Origin: Streptomyces antnestii
Lineage (GTDB): Bacteria; Actinomycetota; Actinomycetes; Streptomycetales; Streptomycetaceae
Direction: 5' to 3'
Length of the DNA stretch: 64,000 nucleotides
NCBI RefSeq assembly: GCF_004005495.1
Contig: NZ_RZYA01000007.1
Coordinates: 124,001-188,000, forward strand
This document shows positions 16,524-24,463 of the stretch, piece by piece. Every line of letters starts with the position of its first letter. Positions within the stretch are counted from its first letter, which is position 1. The position numbers were made by a program, and so were the translations under genes. The notes below the pieces were generated by a model, which did no database searches, was not told where the DNA came from, and saw only the letters and a list, made by a program, of their open reading frames with translations.

Positions 16524-18310
16524 TCGGCCTGGCGCCCCCGGCCTACGACCCGGCGGCCCCGACCACGGCGAACACGCTGCCCGTCGGCGCCCCGGCGACC
16601 GTCAGGTCCTACGTCCGCGAGCTGTACCGGCGCCACCGCCGCGCGTTCCTGCTGCTCATCACCGTCAACACGATCGCCGTCGTGGCGTCGATGGTCGGTC
16701 CGTATCTGCTCGGCGCCCTGGTCCAGGACGTCTCGGACGGCACGGACCGGCTGCGCGTGGAGCATCTGGGTCCCACCATCGCCGTGTTCGTCGTCGCGCT
16801 CGTCGTCCAGGCCGTGTTCGTGCGGCAGGTACGGCTGCGGGGCGCGATGCTCGGCGAGCGGATGCTGGCGGACCTGCGCGAGGACTTCCTCGTGCGGTCC
16901 GTCGGCCTGCCGCCGGGTGTGCTCGAACGGGCCGGTACGGGCGACCTCCTGTCGCGTATCACGACGGACGTCGACCGGCTCGCCAACGCGATGCGGGAGG
17001 CCGTTCCCCAGCTGTCCATCGGCGTCGTGTGGGTGGGGCTGCTCATGGGCGGTCTCGCCGTGACCGCTCCGCCGCTGGCTCCGGCCGTCCTCGTCGCCGC
17101 TCCGGTCCTCGTCGTCGGCTGTCGCTGGTACTTCAAGCGGGCCCCGTCGGCCTACCGGTCGGAGGCCGCCGGCTACGCCGCCGTGGCCGCCGCCCTCGCG
17201 GAGACCGTGGACGCCGGGCGCACCATCGAGGCCCACCGGCTCGGCGCCCGCCGCGTGTCGCTGTCCGACCAGCGGGTCAAGGAATGGACCGCGTGGGAGC
17301 GCTACACGCTGTTCCTGCGGTCGGTCTTCTTCCCGGTCATCAACGCCACGCATGTGACGGTGCTGTGCTCGGTCCTCGTCCTCGGCGGTGTCTTCGTCCT
17401 GCAGGGCTGGATCGGCGTCGGACAGCTGACCACGGGTGCGCTGATCGCCCAGATGCTCGTCGACCCGCTGGGCCTGATCCTGCGCTGGTACGACGAGCTG
17501 CAGGTCGCGCAGGTGTCGCTGGCCCGGCTCGTCGGGGTGAGGGACATCGAGCCGGACGCGGGCGACGCCTCGGTGGCGCCGGACGGCCGGCACGTCCAGG
17601 CCGACGACGTGCACTTCGGGTACCGGGCGGGCGTCGACGTGCTGCGTCAGGTGTCCCTCGACGTGCGGCCGGGGACCCGGATCGCGCTGGTCGGGCCGTC
17701 CGGCGCGGGCAAGTCCACGCTCGGCCGTCTGCTCGCCGGGATCTACGCGCCGCGTACCGGGCAGGTCACGCTCGGGGGCGCCGAGCTCTCGCGGATGCCG
17801 GCCGAGCGGGTGCGCTCGCACGTGGCGCTGGTCAACCAGGAGCACCACGTGTTCGTCGGCTCCCTGCGCGACAATCTGCGCCTCGCCCGCACGGGGGCCG
17901 AGGACGCCGAGCTGTGGGCGGCGCTCGGCGCGGTCGACGCGGACGGCTGGGCGGGGGCGCTCGACGAGGGTCTCGACACCGAGGTCGGCTCGGGCGCGGT
18001 GGCGCTCACCCCGGCGCAGGCCCAGCAGATCGCCCTGGCCCGGCTGGTCCTCGCCGATCCGCACACCCTGGTTCTGGACGAGGCGACGTCGCTGCTCGAT
18101 CCTCGGGCGGCCAGGAACCTGGAGCGTTCGCTCGGCAGGGTCCTGGACGGCCGTACGGTCGTCGCCATCGCGCACCGGCTGCACACCGCGCACGACGCGG
18201 ATGTGATCGCCGTGGTCGAGGAGGGCCGGATCAGGGAGCTCGGCAGCCATGACCAGCTGGTCGCGGCCGACGGTGCGTACGCGGCGCTGTGGCGGTCCTG
18301 GCACGGGTGA
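16520..18310 (+). CDS. ABC exporter subunit with degenerate signature motif
   Basis: This is the second half of the heterodimer, 596 aa, with a six-span exporter domain and an ATPase domain. It has an intact Walker A GPSGAGKST (about 392-400), Q-loop LVNQEHH, Walker B TLVLDEATS (about 515) and H-loop AIAHRL. The signature that should read LSGGQ is LTPAQAQQ (about 496). The partner supplies the intact LSGGQ, so the only complete composite site pairs this subunit's nucleotide motifs with the other's signature. Transport substrate is unknown; streptomycete pairs of this kind often export drugs, peptides or lipids. It is followed by a convergent gene after 35 bases. Confidence 0.9.
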   Translation: MIGLAPPAYDPAAPTTANTLPVGAPATVRSYVRELYRRHRRAFLLLITVNTIAVVASMVGPYLLGALVQDVSDGTDRLRVEHLGPTIAVFVVALVVQAVFVRQVRLRGAMLGERMLADLREDFLVRSVGLPPGVLERAGTGDLLSRITTDVDRLANAMREAVPQLSIGVVWVGLLMGGLAVTAPPLAPAVLVAAPVLVVGCRWYFKRAPSAYRSEAAGYAAVAAALAETVDAGRTIEAHRLGARRVSLSDQRVKEWTAWERYTLFLRSVFFPVINATHVTVLCSVLVLGGVFVLQGWIGVGQLTTGALIAQMLVDPLGLILRWYDELQVAQVSLARLVGVRDIEPDAGDASVAPDGRHVQADDVHFGYRAGVDVLRQVSLDVRPGTRIALVGPSGAGKSTLGRLLAGIYAPRTGQVTLGGAELSRMPAERVRSHVALVNQEHHVFVGSLRDNLRLARTGAEDAELWAALGAVDADGWAGALDEGLDTEVGSGAVALTPAQAQQIALARLVLADPHTLVLDEATSLLDPRAARNLERSLGRVLDGRTVVAIAHRLHTAHDADVIAVVEEGRIRELGSHDQLVAADGAYAALWRSWHG

Positions 18311-18345
18311 CCGCGCGAGGAGGGGGTTGAGGGGTGTGCGGTGGC

Positions 18346-19158
18346 TCAGATGACGTTGAGCGCGGCCGCGCACCCCACTCCGCCGAGCAGCATGAACACC
18401 GGCATGAGCACCTTCAGCTCGACCCAGCTGCCGGCGCGGAAGCGCATCGCCTTGGGCGGGCCGATCGGGTACCAGCGCTTGCGGCCGATGGGGATGGGCC
18501 ACAGGACGGGGCAGCCGGAGACCGTGAGGGCGTCCCCGATGTCGTGCACCAGGGCGCCCAGGACGATGGGCAGGCCCAGCCACAGGTACTCCTGGCCGGG
18601 CTGGGTGAACAGCCAGTGCGAACCGTTGCCCGGCTTGTCGAGGATCCCGGCGAGGATCCAGGCGCTGGTCCCGGCGAGCAGCCAGACCAGTATGTCGCTG
18701 CTGGAACCGCGTGCCGCCCGCCACAGCAGGCCTTCGATGGCGAGCACCATGTGGACGAAGAGGAGGGCGAGGACCGCCCAGCGCCCGCCGTAGATGGCCG
18801 CCGCCGAGGCGCCGGCTCCTATGAGGACCGCCCACAGCCAGGTGTGGGTGAGGGTGCGGTGTCCGCCGTTGCGTCGCGGGTCGCCCTTCATCCGGGTCGC
18901 CTTGTAGACGGCGTACGACAGCTTGTCGACGATCTCGCACAGGGTGCGTGACACCGGCCCGAAGGCCCGCGAGATGGTGGCCGCCTTGTGGTCCAGGTCG
19001 GGGGCGAGGGCCGCGCCCGCGCAGATCAGCGCTCCGACCAGGATGACGGGCCAGGGCATGGGGTGCCCGGCGGCGGCCGCTGCCGCGCCCACCCCCAGCC
19101 AGGCCGCCGCTCCTGACAGCGAGTGTGCCGGTCCCATCATGGCTGCGTTCCGCCCCAT
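18346..19158 (-). CDS. YdjM-like membrane-bound metal-dependent hydrolase family protein
   Basis: This 270-aa polytopic membrane protein belongs to the YdjM/DUF457 group annotated as metal-dependent hydrolases. It has the early motif MGPAHSLSG, then APDLDHKAATISRAFGP with a conserved D-x-D-H, and HRTLTHTWLW, whose histidines and aspartates could hold a metal. Later it has ALVHDIGDALT. Several hydrophobic spans fill the gaps. The function in actinobacteria is not established. A start at 19140 (MMGPAHS) fits the family N-terminus better than the ATG at 19158. It is divergent from the helicase gene, with about 140 bases between. Confidence 0.8.
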   Translation of the reverse strand: MGRNAAMMGPAHSLSGAAAWLGVGAAAAAAGHPMPWPVILVGALICAGAALAPDLDHKAATISRAFGPVSRTLCEIVDKLSYAVYKATRMKGDPRRNGGHRTLTHTWLWAVLIGAGASAAAIYGGRWAVLALLFVHMVLAIEGLLWRAARGSSSDILVWLLAGTSAWILAGILDKPGNGSHWLFTQPGQEYLWLGLPIVLGALVHDIGDALTVSGCPVLWPIPIGRKRWYPIGPPKAMRFRAGSWVELKVLMPVFMLLGGVGCAAALNVI

Positions 19159-19297
19159 TCCACTTGTGTCGGCGCCCAGTTGTCCCCACCGGGGCCACCG
19201 CGCCCTGACGCCCCGTCGGCGCCACAGCGTACCTTTCGTGATCTTCGTACGGGCGACCGATTCCCGGATCGGGACGGAAGGCAGGCAAGATGGGGGC

Positions 19298-21811
19298 GTG
19301 ACCCTTATCGATCAGCTGCCGCAGACCGCCGACCCCGACGCCCTCTACGAGGCTTTCGAGTCGTGGGCCGAGGAGCGCGGGATCACCCTCTATCCCCACC
19401 AGGAGGAGGCGCTGATCGAGGTGGTGTCGGGCGCGAACGTGATCGTCTCGACGCCCACCGGGTCCGGCAAGAGCATGATCGCCGCCGGCGCGCACTTCGC
19501 GGCGCTCGCGCGGGACGAGGTCACCTTCTACACGGCACCGATCAAGGCGCTGGTCTCCGAGAAGTTCTTCGAGCTGTGCAAGCTCTTCGGCACGGAGAAC
19601 GTCGGCATGCTCACGGGCGACGCCTCGGTCAACGCCGACGCCCCCGTGATCTGCTGCACCGCCGAGATCCTCGCCTCGATCGCGCTGCGCGACGGGGCGC
19701 GGGCCGACATCGGCCAGGTCGTGATGGACGAGTTCCACTTCTACGCGGAGGGCGACCGCGGCTGGGCCTGGCAGATTCCCCTGCTCGAACTGCCGCAGGC
19801 GCAGTTCATCCTGATGTCGGCGACGCTCGGTGACGTCGCGATGTTCGAGAAGGACCTGACCCGGCGCACGAACCGGCCCACGTCGGTGGTCCGCTCCGCG
19901 ACGCGTCCGGTCCCCCTCTCCTACGAGTACCGGCTCACGCCGCTCACGGAGACGCTGACCGAGCTGCTGGACACCCGGCAGGCTCCCGTCTACATCGTGC
20001 ACTTCACGCAGGCGCAGGCCGTCGAGCGCGCGCAGGCCCTCATGAGCATCAACATGTGCACGCGCGAGGAGAAGGAGAAGATCGCCGACCTGATCGGCAA
20101 CTTCCGCTTCACCACCAAGTTCGGCCGCAATCTGTCGCGCTACGTGCGGCACGGGATCGGCGTCCACCACGCCGGCATGCTGCCCAAGTACCGGCGTCTG
20201 GTGGAGAAGCTCGCGCAGGCCGGTCTCCTGAAGGTCATCTGCGGCACGGACACGCTGGGCGTCGGCGTCAACGTGCCCATCCGCACGGTCCTGTTCACCG
20301 CGCTGACGAAGTACGACGGGACGCGCGTGCGGACGCTGCGCGCGCGGGAGTTCCACCAGATCGCGGGCCGGGCCGGGCGGGCCGGCTTCGACACGGCGGG
20401 CCTCGTCGTGGCGCAGGCGCCCGAGCACGTCATCGAGAACGAGAAGGCGCTGTCGAAGGCGGGCGACGACCCGAAGAAGCGCCGCAAGGTGGTCCGCAAG
20501 AAGGCCCCCGAGGGCTTCGTCGGCTGGACCGAGAACACCTTCGAGAAGCTGATCGCCTCCGACCCCGAGCCGCTGACGTCCCGCTTCCGGGTCACGCACA
20601 TGATGCTGCTCGCGGTCATCGCCCGTCCCGGCAACGCCTTCGCGGCCATGCGCCACCTCCTCGAGGACAACCACGAGCCGCGCAAGCAGCAGTTGCGGCA
20701 CATCCGGCGCGCCATCGCGATCTACCGCTCGCTCCTCGACGGCGGCATCGTCGAGAAGCTCGACGAGCCCGACGCCACGGGCCGGGTCGTGCGCCTGACG
20801 GTCGACCTGCAGCAGGACTTCGCGCTCAACCAGCCGCTGTCGACGTTCGCCCTCGCCTCCTTCGATCTGCTCGACGCCGAGTCGCCCTCGTACGCGCTCG
20901 ACATGGTGTCCGTGGTCGAGTCGACGCTCGACGACCCGCGGCAGATCCTCGCGGCGCAGCAGAACAAGGCGCGTGGTGAGGCCGTCGCGGCGATGAAGTC
21001 CGACGGCGTCGAGTACGAGGACCGCATGGAGCGGCTCCAGGACGTCACCTACCCGAAGCCCCTGGAAGAGCTGCTGTCGCACGCGTACGACGTGTACCGC
21101 AGGAGCCACCCGTGGGTGGGCGACCACCCGCTGTCGCCGAAGTCCGTGATCCGCGACATGTACGAACGGGCCATGACCTTCACCGAGTTCGTGGCCTTCT
21201 ACGAGCTCGCCCGCACGGAGGGCATCGTGCTGCGCTACCTCGCTGGCGCGTACAAGACCCTTGAGCACACGGTCCCGGACGACCTCAAGTCCGAGGACCT
21301 GGAGGACCTGATCGCCTGGCTGGGCGAGATGGTGCGCCAGGTCGACTCCAGCCTCCTCGACGAGTGGGAGCAGCTCGCCAACCCCGAGGTGATGACGGCG
21401 GAGGAGGCCCAGGAGAAGGCCGACCAGGTCAAGCCCGTCACGGCGAACGCGCGCGCCTTCCGCGTGCTCGTCCGCAACGCCATGTTCCGCCGGGTCGAGC
21501 TGGCCGCCCTCGACAACGTCGACGAACTGGGCGAGCTGGACGCCGAGTCGGGCTGGGACGCGGACGCCTGGGGCGAGGCCATGGACAACTACTGGGACGA
21601 GTACGAAGATCTTGGAACCGGTCCCGACGCCCGTGGGCCGAAGCTGCTGCGGATCGAGGAGGACGCCCCGCACGGCCTGTGGCGGGTGCGCCAGACGTTC
21701 GCCGACCCGAACGGTGATCATGACTGGGGCATCAGTGCCGAGGTCGATCTCGAGGCGTCCGACGCGGAGGGCCGCGCCGTCATCCGTGTCACGGACGTCG
21801 GCCAGCTGTAG
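19298..21811 (+). CDS. DEAD/DEAH-box superfamily 2 helicase with DUF3516-like C-terminus
   Basis: This 837-aa Ski2-like/actinobacterial helicase probably unwinds RNA. Helicase motif I is STPTGSGKS (about 50-58), motif II the variant DEFH (about 144), motif III MSATLG, and motif VI QIAGRAGRAGFD. The C-terminal half, rich in acidic residues and helices, matches the DUF3516-type tail of the actinobacterial group. GTG at 19298 gives the family N-terminus (VTLIDQLPQTADPDALY); longer readings upstream are poor. It reads in the same direction as tesB, 67 bases away. Likely a housekeeping gene in RNA turnover. Confidence 0.9.
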   Translation: MTLIDQLPQTADPDALYEAFESWAEERGITLYPHQEEALIEVVSGANVIVSTPTGSGKSMIAAGAHFAALARDEVTFYTAPIKALVSEKFFELCKLFGTENVGMLTGDASVNADAPVICCTAEILASIALRDGARADIGQVVMDEFHFYAEGDRGWAWQIPLLELPQAQFILMSATLGDVAMFEKDLTRRTNRPTSVVRSATRPVPLSYEYRLTPLTETLTELLDTRQAPVYIVHFTQAQAVERAQALMSINMCTREEKEKIADLIGNFRFTTKFGRNLSRYVRHGIGVHHAGMLPKYRRLVEKLAQAGLLKVICGTDTLGVGVNVPIRTVLFTALTKYDGTRVRTLRAREFHQIAGRAGRAGFDTAGLVVAQAPEHVIENEKALSKAGDDPKKRRKVVRKKAPEGFVGWTENTFEKLIASDPEPLTSRFRVTHMMLLAVIARPGNAFAAMRHLLEDNHEPRKQQLRHIRRAIAIYRSLLDGGIVEKLDEPDATGRVVRLTVDLQQDFALNQPLSTFALASFDLLDAESPSYALDMVSVVESTLDDPRQILAAQQNKARGEAVAAMKSDGVEYEDRMERLQDVTYPKPLEELLSHAYDVYRRSHPWVGDHPLSPKSVIRDMYERAMTFTEFVAFYELARTEGIVLRYLAGAYKTLEHTVPDDLKSEDLEDLIAWLGEMVRQVDSSLLDEWEQLANPEVMTAEEAQEKADQVKPVTANARAFRVLVRNAMFRRVELAALDNVDELGELDAESGWDADAWGEAMDNYWDEYEDLGTGPDARGPKLLRIEEDAPHGLWRVRQTFADPNGDHDWGISAEVDLEASDAEGRAVIRVTDVGQL

Positions 21812-21878
21812 GCCCTGAACCTGCCGCGCACCCAGGACAGCCCGTTCGGAGCGCGGCGCAGACGAGAGGGAACGACGC

Positions 21879-22748
21879 ATGACGAACCCAGCCGAGCGGC
21901 TCGTCGACCTGCTCGACCTGGAGCAGATCGAGGTCAACATCTTCCGGGGCCGCAGCCCGCAGGAGTCCTTGCAGCGGGTCTTCGGCGGCCAGGTGGCCGG
22001 CCAGGCACTCGTCGCCGCGGGCCGCACCACCGAGGGTGACCGCCCGGTGCACTCGCTGCACGCGTACTTCCTGCGCCCGGGCCGCCCGGGCGTGCCCATC
22101 GTGTACCAGGTCGAACGGGTCCGCGACGGCCGGTCGTTCACCACGCGCCGCGTCACCGCCGTGCAGCAGGGCCGCACGATCTTCAATCTCACCGCCTCCT
22201 TCCACAAGCCCGAGGACGGGGCCTTCGAGCACCAGCTGCCGCCGGCGCGCGAGGTTCCCGATCCGGAGTCCCTGCCGACGGTCGCCGACGAGGTCCGTGC
22301 CCATCTGGGCGCCCTGCCCGACGCGTTGGAACGCATGGCGCGGCGCCAGCCCTTCGACATCCGGTACGTGGACCGGCTGCGCTGGACGCCCGAGGACATC
22401 GAGAGCGCCGATCCGCGCAGCGCGGTCTGGATGCGGGCGGTCGGCCCTCTCGGCGACGACCCGCTCGTGCACACCTGCGCTCTCACCTACGCGAGCGACA
22501 TGACCCTCCTCGACGCCGTACGCCTGGCCGTGGAACCGCTGTGGGGGCCGCGCAGTTTCGACGTGGCCTCGCTCGACCACGCCATGTGGTTCCACCGTCC
22601 CTTCCGCGCGGACGAGTGGTTCCTGTACGACCAGGAGTCCCCGATCGCGACGGGCGGCCGTGGTCTGGCCCGCGGCCGGATCTACGACACCGACGGCCGC
22701 CTCCTCGTCTCCGTGGTACAGGAGGGCCTCTTCCGGAAGCTGGGTTGA
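21879..22748 (+). CDS. tesB: Acyl-CoA thioesterase II (double hot-dog)
   Basis: This 289-aa cytosolic enzyme hydrolyses acyl-CoA to free acid and CoA. It has the TesB pattern of two hot-dog folds: an N-terminal FGGQVAGQALVAAG and a C-terminal block around SLDHAMWFHRPFRADEW, whose Asp belongs to the catalytic triad, followed by GLARGRIYDTDGRL. Length is standard. The oddity is at the 3' end: bases 22581-22660 are repeated exactly at 51936-52015, and the coding stretch after them matches with scattered base changes, most of them silent. The gene's tail may therefore come from an integrated element, with the original tail displaced to 52 kb. Confidence 0.95.
   Translation: MTNPAERLVDLLDLEQIEVNIFRGRSPQESLQRVFGGQVAGQALVAAGRTTEGDRPVHSLHAYFLRPGRPGVPIVYQVERVRDGRSFTTRRVTAVQQGRTIFNLTASFHKPEDGAFEHQLPPAREVPDPESLPTVADEVRAHLGALPDALERMARRQPFDIRYVDRLRWTPEDIESADPRSAVWMRAVGPLGDDPLVHTCALTYASDMTLLDAVRLAVEPLWGPRSFDVASLDHAMWFHRPFRADEWFLYDQESPIATGGRGLARGRIYDTDGRLLVSVVQEGLFRKLG
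22581..22660 (+). repeat. Left copy of an 80-bp direct repeat (candidate attachment site)
   Basis: These 80 bases inside tesB are identical to 51936-52015. Similarity continues to the stop codon at lower identity, and is lost just upstream. Identity flanked on one side by diverged but still coding sequence is expected where a recombinase crossed over between a chromosomal gene and a copy of its 3' end on an element. Confidence 0.8.
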
Positions 22749-22768
22749 CCTGCGGTTTCACCGATCGT

Positions 22769-22812
22769 CGACCGGCCCGGGTCGCGTCGTGCGACGCTCC
22801 TCGGGCCGGTCG
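22769..22812. terminator. Terminator hairpin after tesB
   Basis: An 11-bp stem (CGACCGGCCCG with CGGGCCGGTCG) encloses a second inner stem GCGTCG/CGACGC. It lies about 20 bases after the tesB stop and precedes the integrase remnant. Confidence 0.8.
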
Positions 22813-22961
22813 TTACGACGTTCTTGCCGAGCACGAAGCAGAGGTCGTGGCCCGAGGCGCACCCCACCGCATCTCGTCGCGTTTCGTTGCACCCCACAGC
22901 GATTGTGCCAATAGCGTGCCGGCGAAGACGTTCGGTCCAGTCCACTCCGCCTGCCGCCCCC

Positions 22962-23091
22962 CCCTTCCCGATCTTCACTGAGGGCATCGATGATGCGCTG
23001 CACCATCTGCTCCCGCTGGCCGTGGATGCACTTGTAGTACGTGTCCATCAGGATCGCCACGTGAGCGGGCTGTGCAAGCAGCCGTTGGTGG
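22962..23091 (-). pseudogene. C-terminal remnant of a tyrosine site-specific integrase
   Basis: Only the end of the protein remains. Read on the minus strand it gives AHVAILMDTYYKCIHGQ, then REQMVQRIIDALSEDRE. This resembles the C-terminus of streptomycete phage/AICE integrases, where a conserved Tyr in a V-x-x-x-Y-x-K-C-I-x-G-Q-like stretch is the nucleophile. Codons keep the high-GC wobble of a real gene. No catalytic Arg-His-Arg part exists upstream; the next bases belong to a DUF4440 remnant on the other strand. It sits some 200 bases from the end of tesB, just where an element's integrase should lie beside its attachment site. Confidence 0.65.
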
Positions 23092-23097
23092 AGGTTG

Positions 23098-23316
23098 CGG
23101 CTTCTCGATCCTGAGGTGCGTGCTTCTCCGGCCCTCGTTTCGGAGCTTCTGGATCCTGAGTTCACCGAGATCGGAGCGTCCGGTCGCTGGTGGGACGCGC
23201 AGTCGATCCTCGCGGTGACAGGTGCGGGAACGGTGTCGTCGGGCATGGCGGAGTTCCTTGTGGCGCCTGACGGAGACAGGCTGGCGCATGTACTTTCACC
23301 AGGGCACCTTGGCCGG
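23098..23316 (+). pseudogene. DUF4440 (NTF2-like) protein remnant, deleted and frameshifted
   Basis: The front part in one frame reads LLDPEVRASPALVSELLDPE, then FTEIGASGRWWDAQSIL, matching the start of DUF4440/NTF2-like proteins. From about 23237 another frame reads RRAWRSSLWRLTETGWRMYF, then HQGTLAG, which matches the usual end. The middle third is missing and the frame differs, so no functional protein is made. A run of nine or ten C follows at about 23364. Confidence 0.65.
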
Positions 23317-23420
23317 CTGGAGCAAGCCTGTCCCGTCGCCTGCGGAGCGGCGGAGCACTGATCCCCCCCCCGCCATAACCACGAGTAGGGCCAGGCACTC
23401 GCTCCCAGAACCAGTGGGAC

Positions 23421-23449
23421 GGCCCGTCCACCGGGACGGTGGACGGGCC
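23421..23449. terminator. Hairpin with perfect 12-bp stem
   Basis: GGCCCGTCCACC pairs with GGTGGACGGGCC around a 5-base loop. It follows the DUF4440 remnant and looks like the surviving terminator of a lost gene. Confidence 0.8.
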
Positions 23450-23469
23450 GTGAAGCGGTTGGGCGGTAG

Positions 23470-23625
23470 GGATCAGGTGACGTCCTAGTCAGCACGTATG
23501 CCAGCAGCGGGTACGTAAACGTGTGGACCTCGGGCTGGCATGAGCAGTCGACGTGGGAGGCGTTCCTGCGGGCACGGTCGGACGTACTGAAGCGGTGCGG
23601 GCGCGGCTTCGAGCTGCTGACCTGA
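23470..23625 (+). pseudogene. C-terminal fragment of an unrecognised gene
   Basis: The frame ending at the TGA of 23623 has strong streptomycete codon bias and reads YVNVWTSGWHEQSTWEAFL, then RARSDVLKRCGRGFELLT. No start or upstream domain remains and the family is not recognised. A strong terminator follows 18 bases later, as expected after a real gene end. Confidence 0.45.
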
Positions 23626-23643
23626 GATCCACGCAACAAGCCG

Positions 23644-23675
23644 GTGGGGCCCCGCGGATCGCTGCGGGGCCCCAC
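23644..23675. terminator. Hairpin with perfect 12-bp stem
   Basis: GTGGGGCCCCGC pairs with GCGGGGCCCCAC around an 8-base loop. It separates the truncated gene from the next intact gene. Confidence 0.85.
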
Positions 23676-23724
23676 GGCTGACACGCTGGCGGCCGGCATC
23701 CAACGACCTCGAGGGGAACGAACC

Positions 23725-24393
23725 GTGACCGTGAGTGACGGCATCGCCTGGATAGGCGCAGACCTTCACAGTCCTGTATCCGCCGCCGCGCGGGGGATGC
23801 TCGGCGGCATCTCGCTCACCGCGGCCAGGGGGATGGAGGCTGACGAGTTCCTCATTGCGCTGGGCGCCGACCTGGATGAGCTCGCCGCCCGTACCCCTTA
23901 CAGAGATCTCGCCGTGCCGGTGGGTCAGCCGGGCAGGCCGTCGCCCCACATCAACCCCGTCATGTACGGAATGTGCGGCGACTGGCTGTACGTACTGGAG
24001 GACTGGGGCGCGGCGACGTGGTCGACCGGCTACCGCAAGGTGCAGTCGATGTGGCCCTACCCCGGGCAGGAGATCGTCTGCGTGACGATGGACCGGTTCA
24101 GCCCGCCGTCGAAGATCCTGCATGTGCCCGGGGACGAGATCGCACGCCGGGCGGAGTTCGGGCAGGACACCGGGGAGGAGTCCGCTCTGGACGCAGCGCT
24201 CGATGCCTCGGGTGCGGTGTTCCCGTCGATCGCCGACGTCGGCGAGGCCGCTGTGGTGGCGCACTACGAGCAGCACGGGCCCCGGCTGCCCGCGTTGGTG
24301 TTCGCCGCGGTGGGCGCCTACTGCGGCCTGTCCATTGACCAGGAGGCCGTTCGCGCCGGCACCCTTCCCGGTGTCCTTCTCCCCATGCCCTGA
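23725..24393 (+). CDS. Hypothetical protein, possibly DUF6461-like
   Basis: This intact 222-aa soluble protein has no signal or membrane span. GTG at 23725 is well supported by GAGGGG eight bases upstream. It opens VTVSDGIAWIGADLHSP, has a repeated small-domain look (GMEADEFLIALGADLDELAA, then YGMCGDWLYVLEDWG), and ends with a helix-rich part near GAYCGLSIDQEAV. The pattern resembles streptomycete DUF6461-type proteins, but I recall this family only loosely. It stands alone between two strong terminators, so it is its own transcription unit. Function unknown. Confidence 0.75.
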   Translation: MTVSDGIAWIGADLHSPVSAAARGMLGGISLTAARGMEADEFLIALGADLDELAARTPYRDLAVPVGQPGRPSPHINPVMYGMCGDWLYVLEDWGAATWSTGYRKVQSMWPYPGQEIVCVTMDRFSPPSKILHVPGDEIARRAEFGQDTGEESALDAALDASGAVFPSIADVGEAAVVAHYEQHGPRLPALVFAAVGAYCGLSIDQEAVRAGTLPGVLLPMP

Positions 24394-24409
24394 CCTGCGC
24401 ACCGAACCA

Positions 24410-24448
24410 GGACCGTCCCCCATCCTGCTACAGGGTGGGGGCCGGTCC
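24410..24448. terminator. Bidirectional terminator hairpin
   Basis: An 18-bp stem with two mismatches (GGACCGTCCCCCATCCTG with CAGGGTGGGGGCCGGTCC) and a 3-base loop lies between convergent genes. Confidence 0.85.
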
Positions 24449-24463
24449 CGTTGTGCGTGGGTT

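Noticed and set aside
15536..22486. A 2316-codon open frame on the minus strand
   Set aside because: It is antisense to the ABC exporter pair, the helicase and tesB, whose motifs are clear. Long antisense frames are common in high-GC DNA.
23361..23372. Run of C (9-10) as a phase-variation tract
   Set aside because: It follows a pseudogene and lies in no functional reading frame, so a switch role is unsupported.
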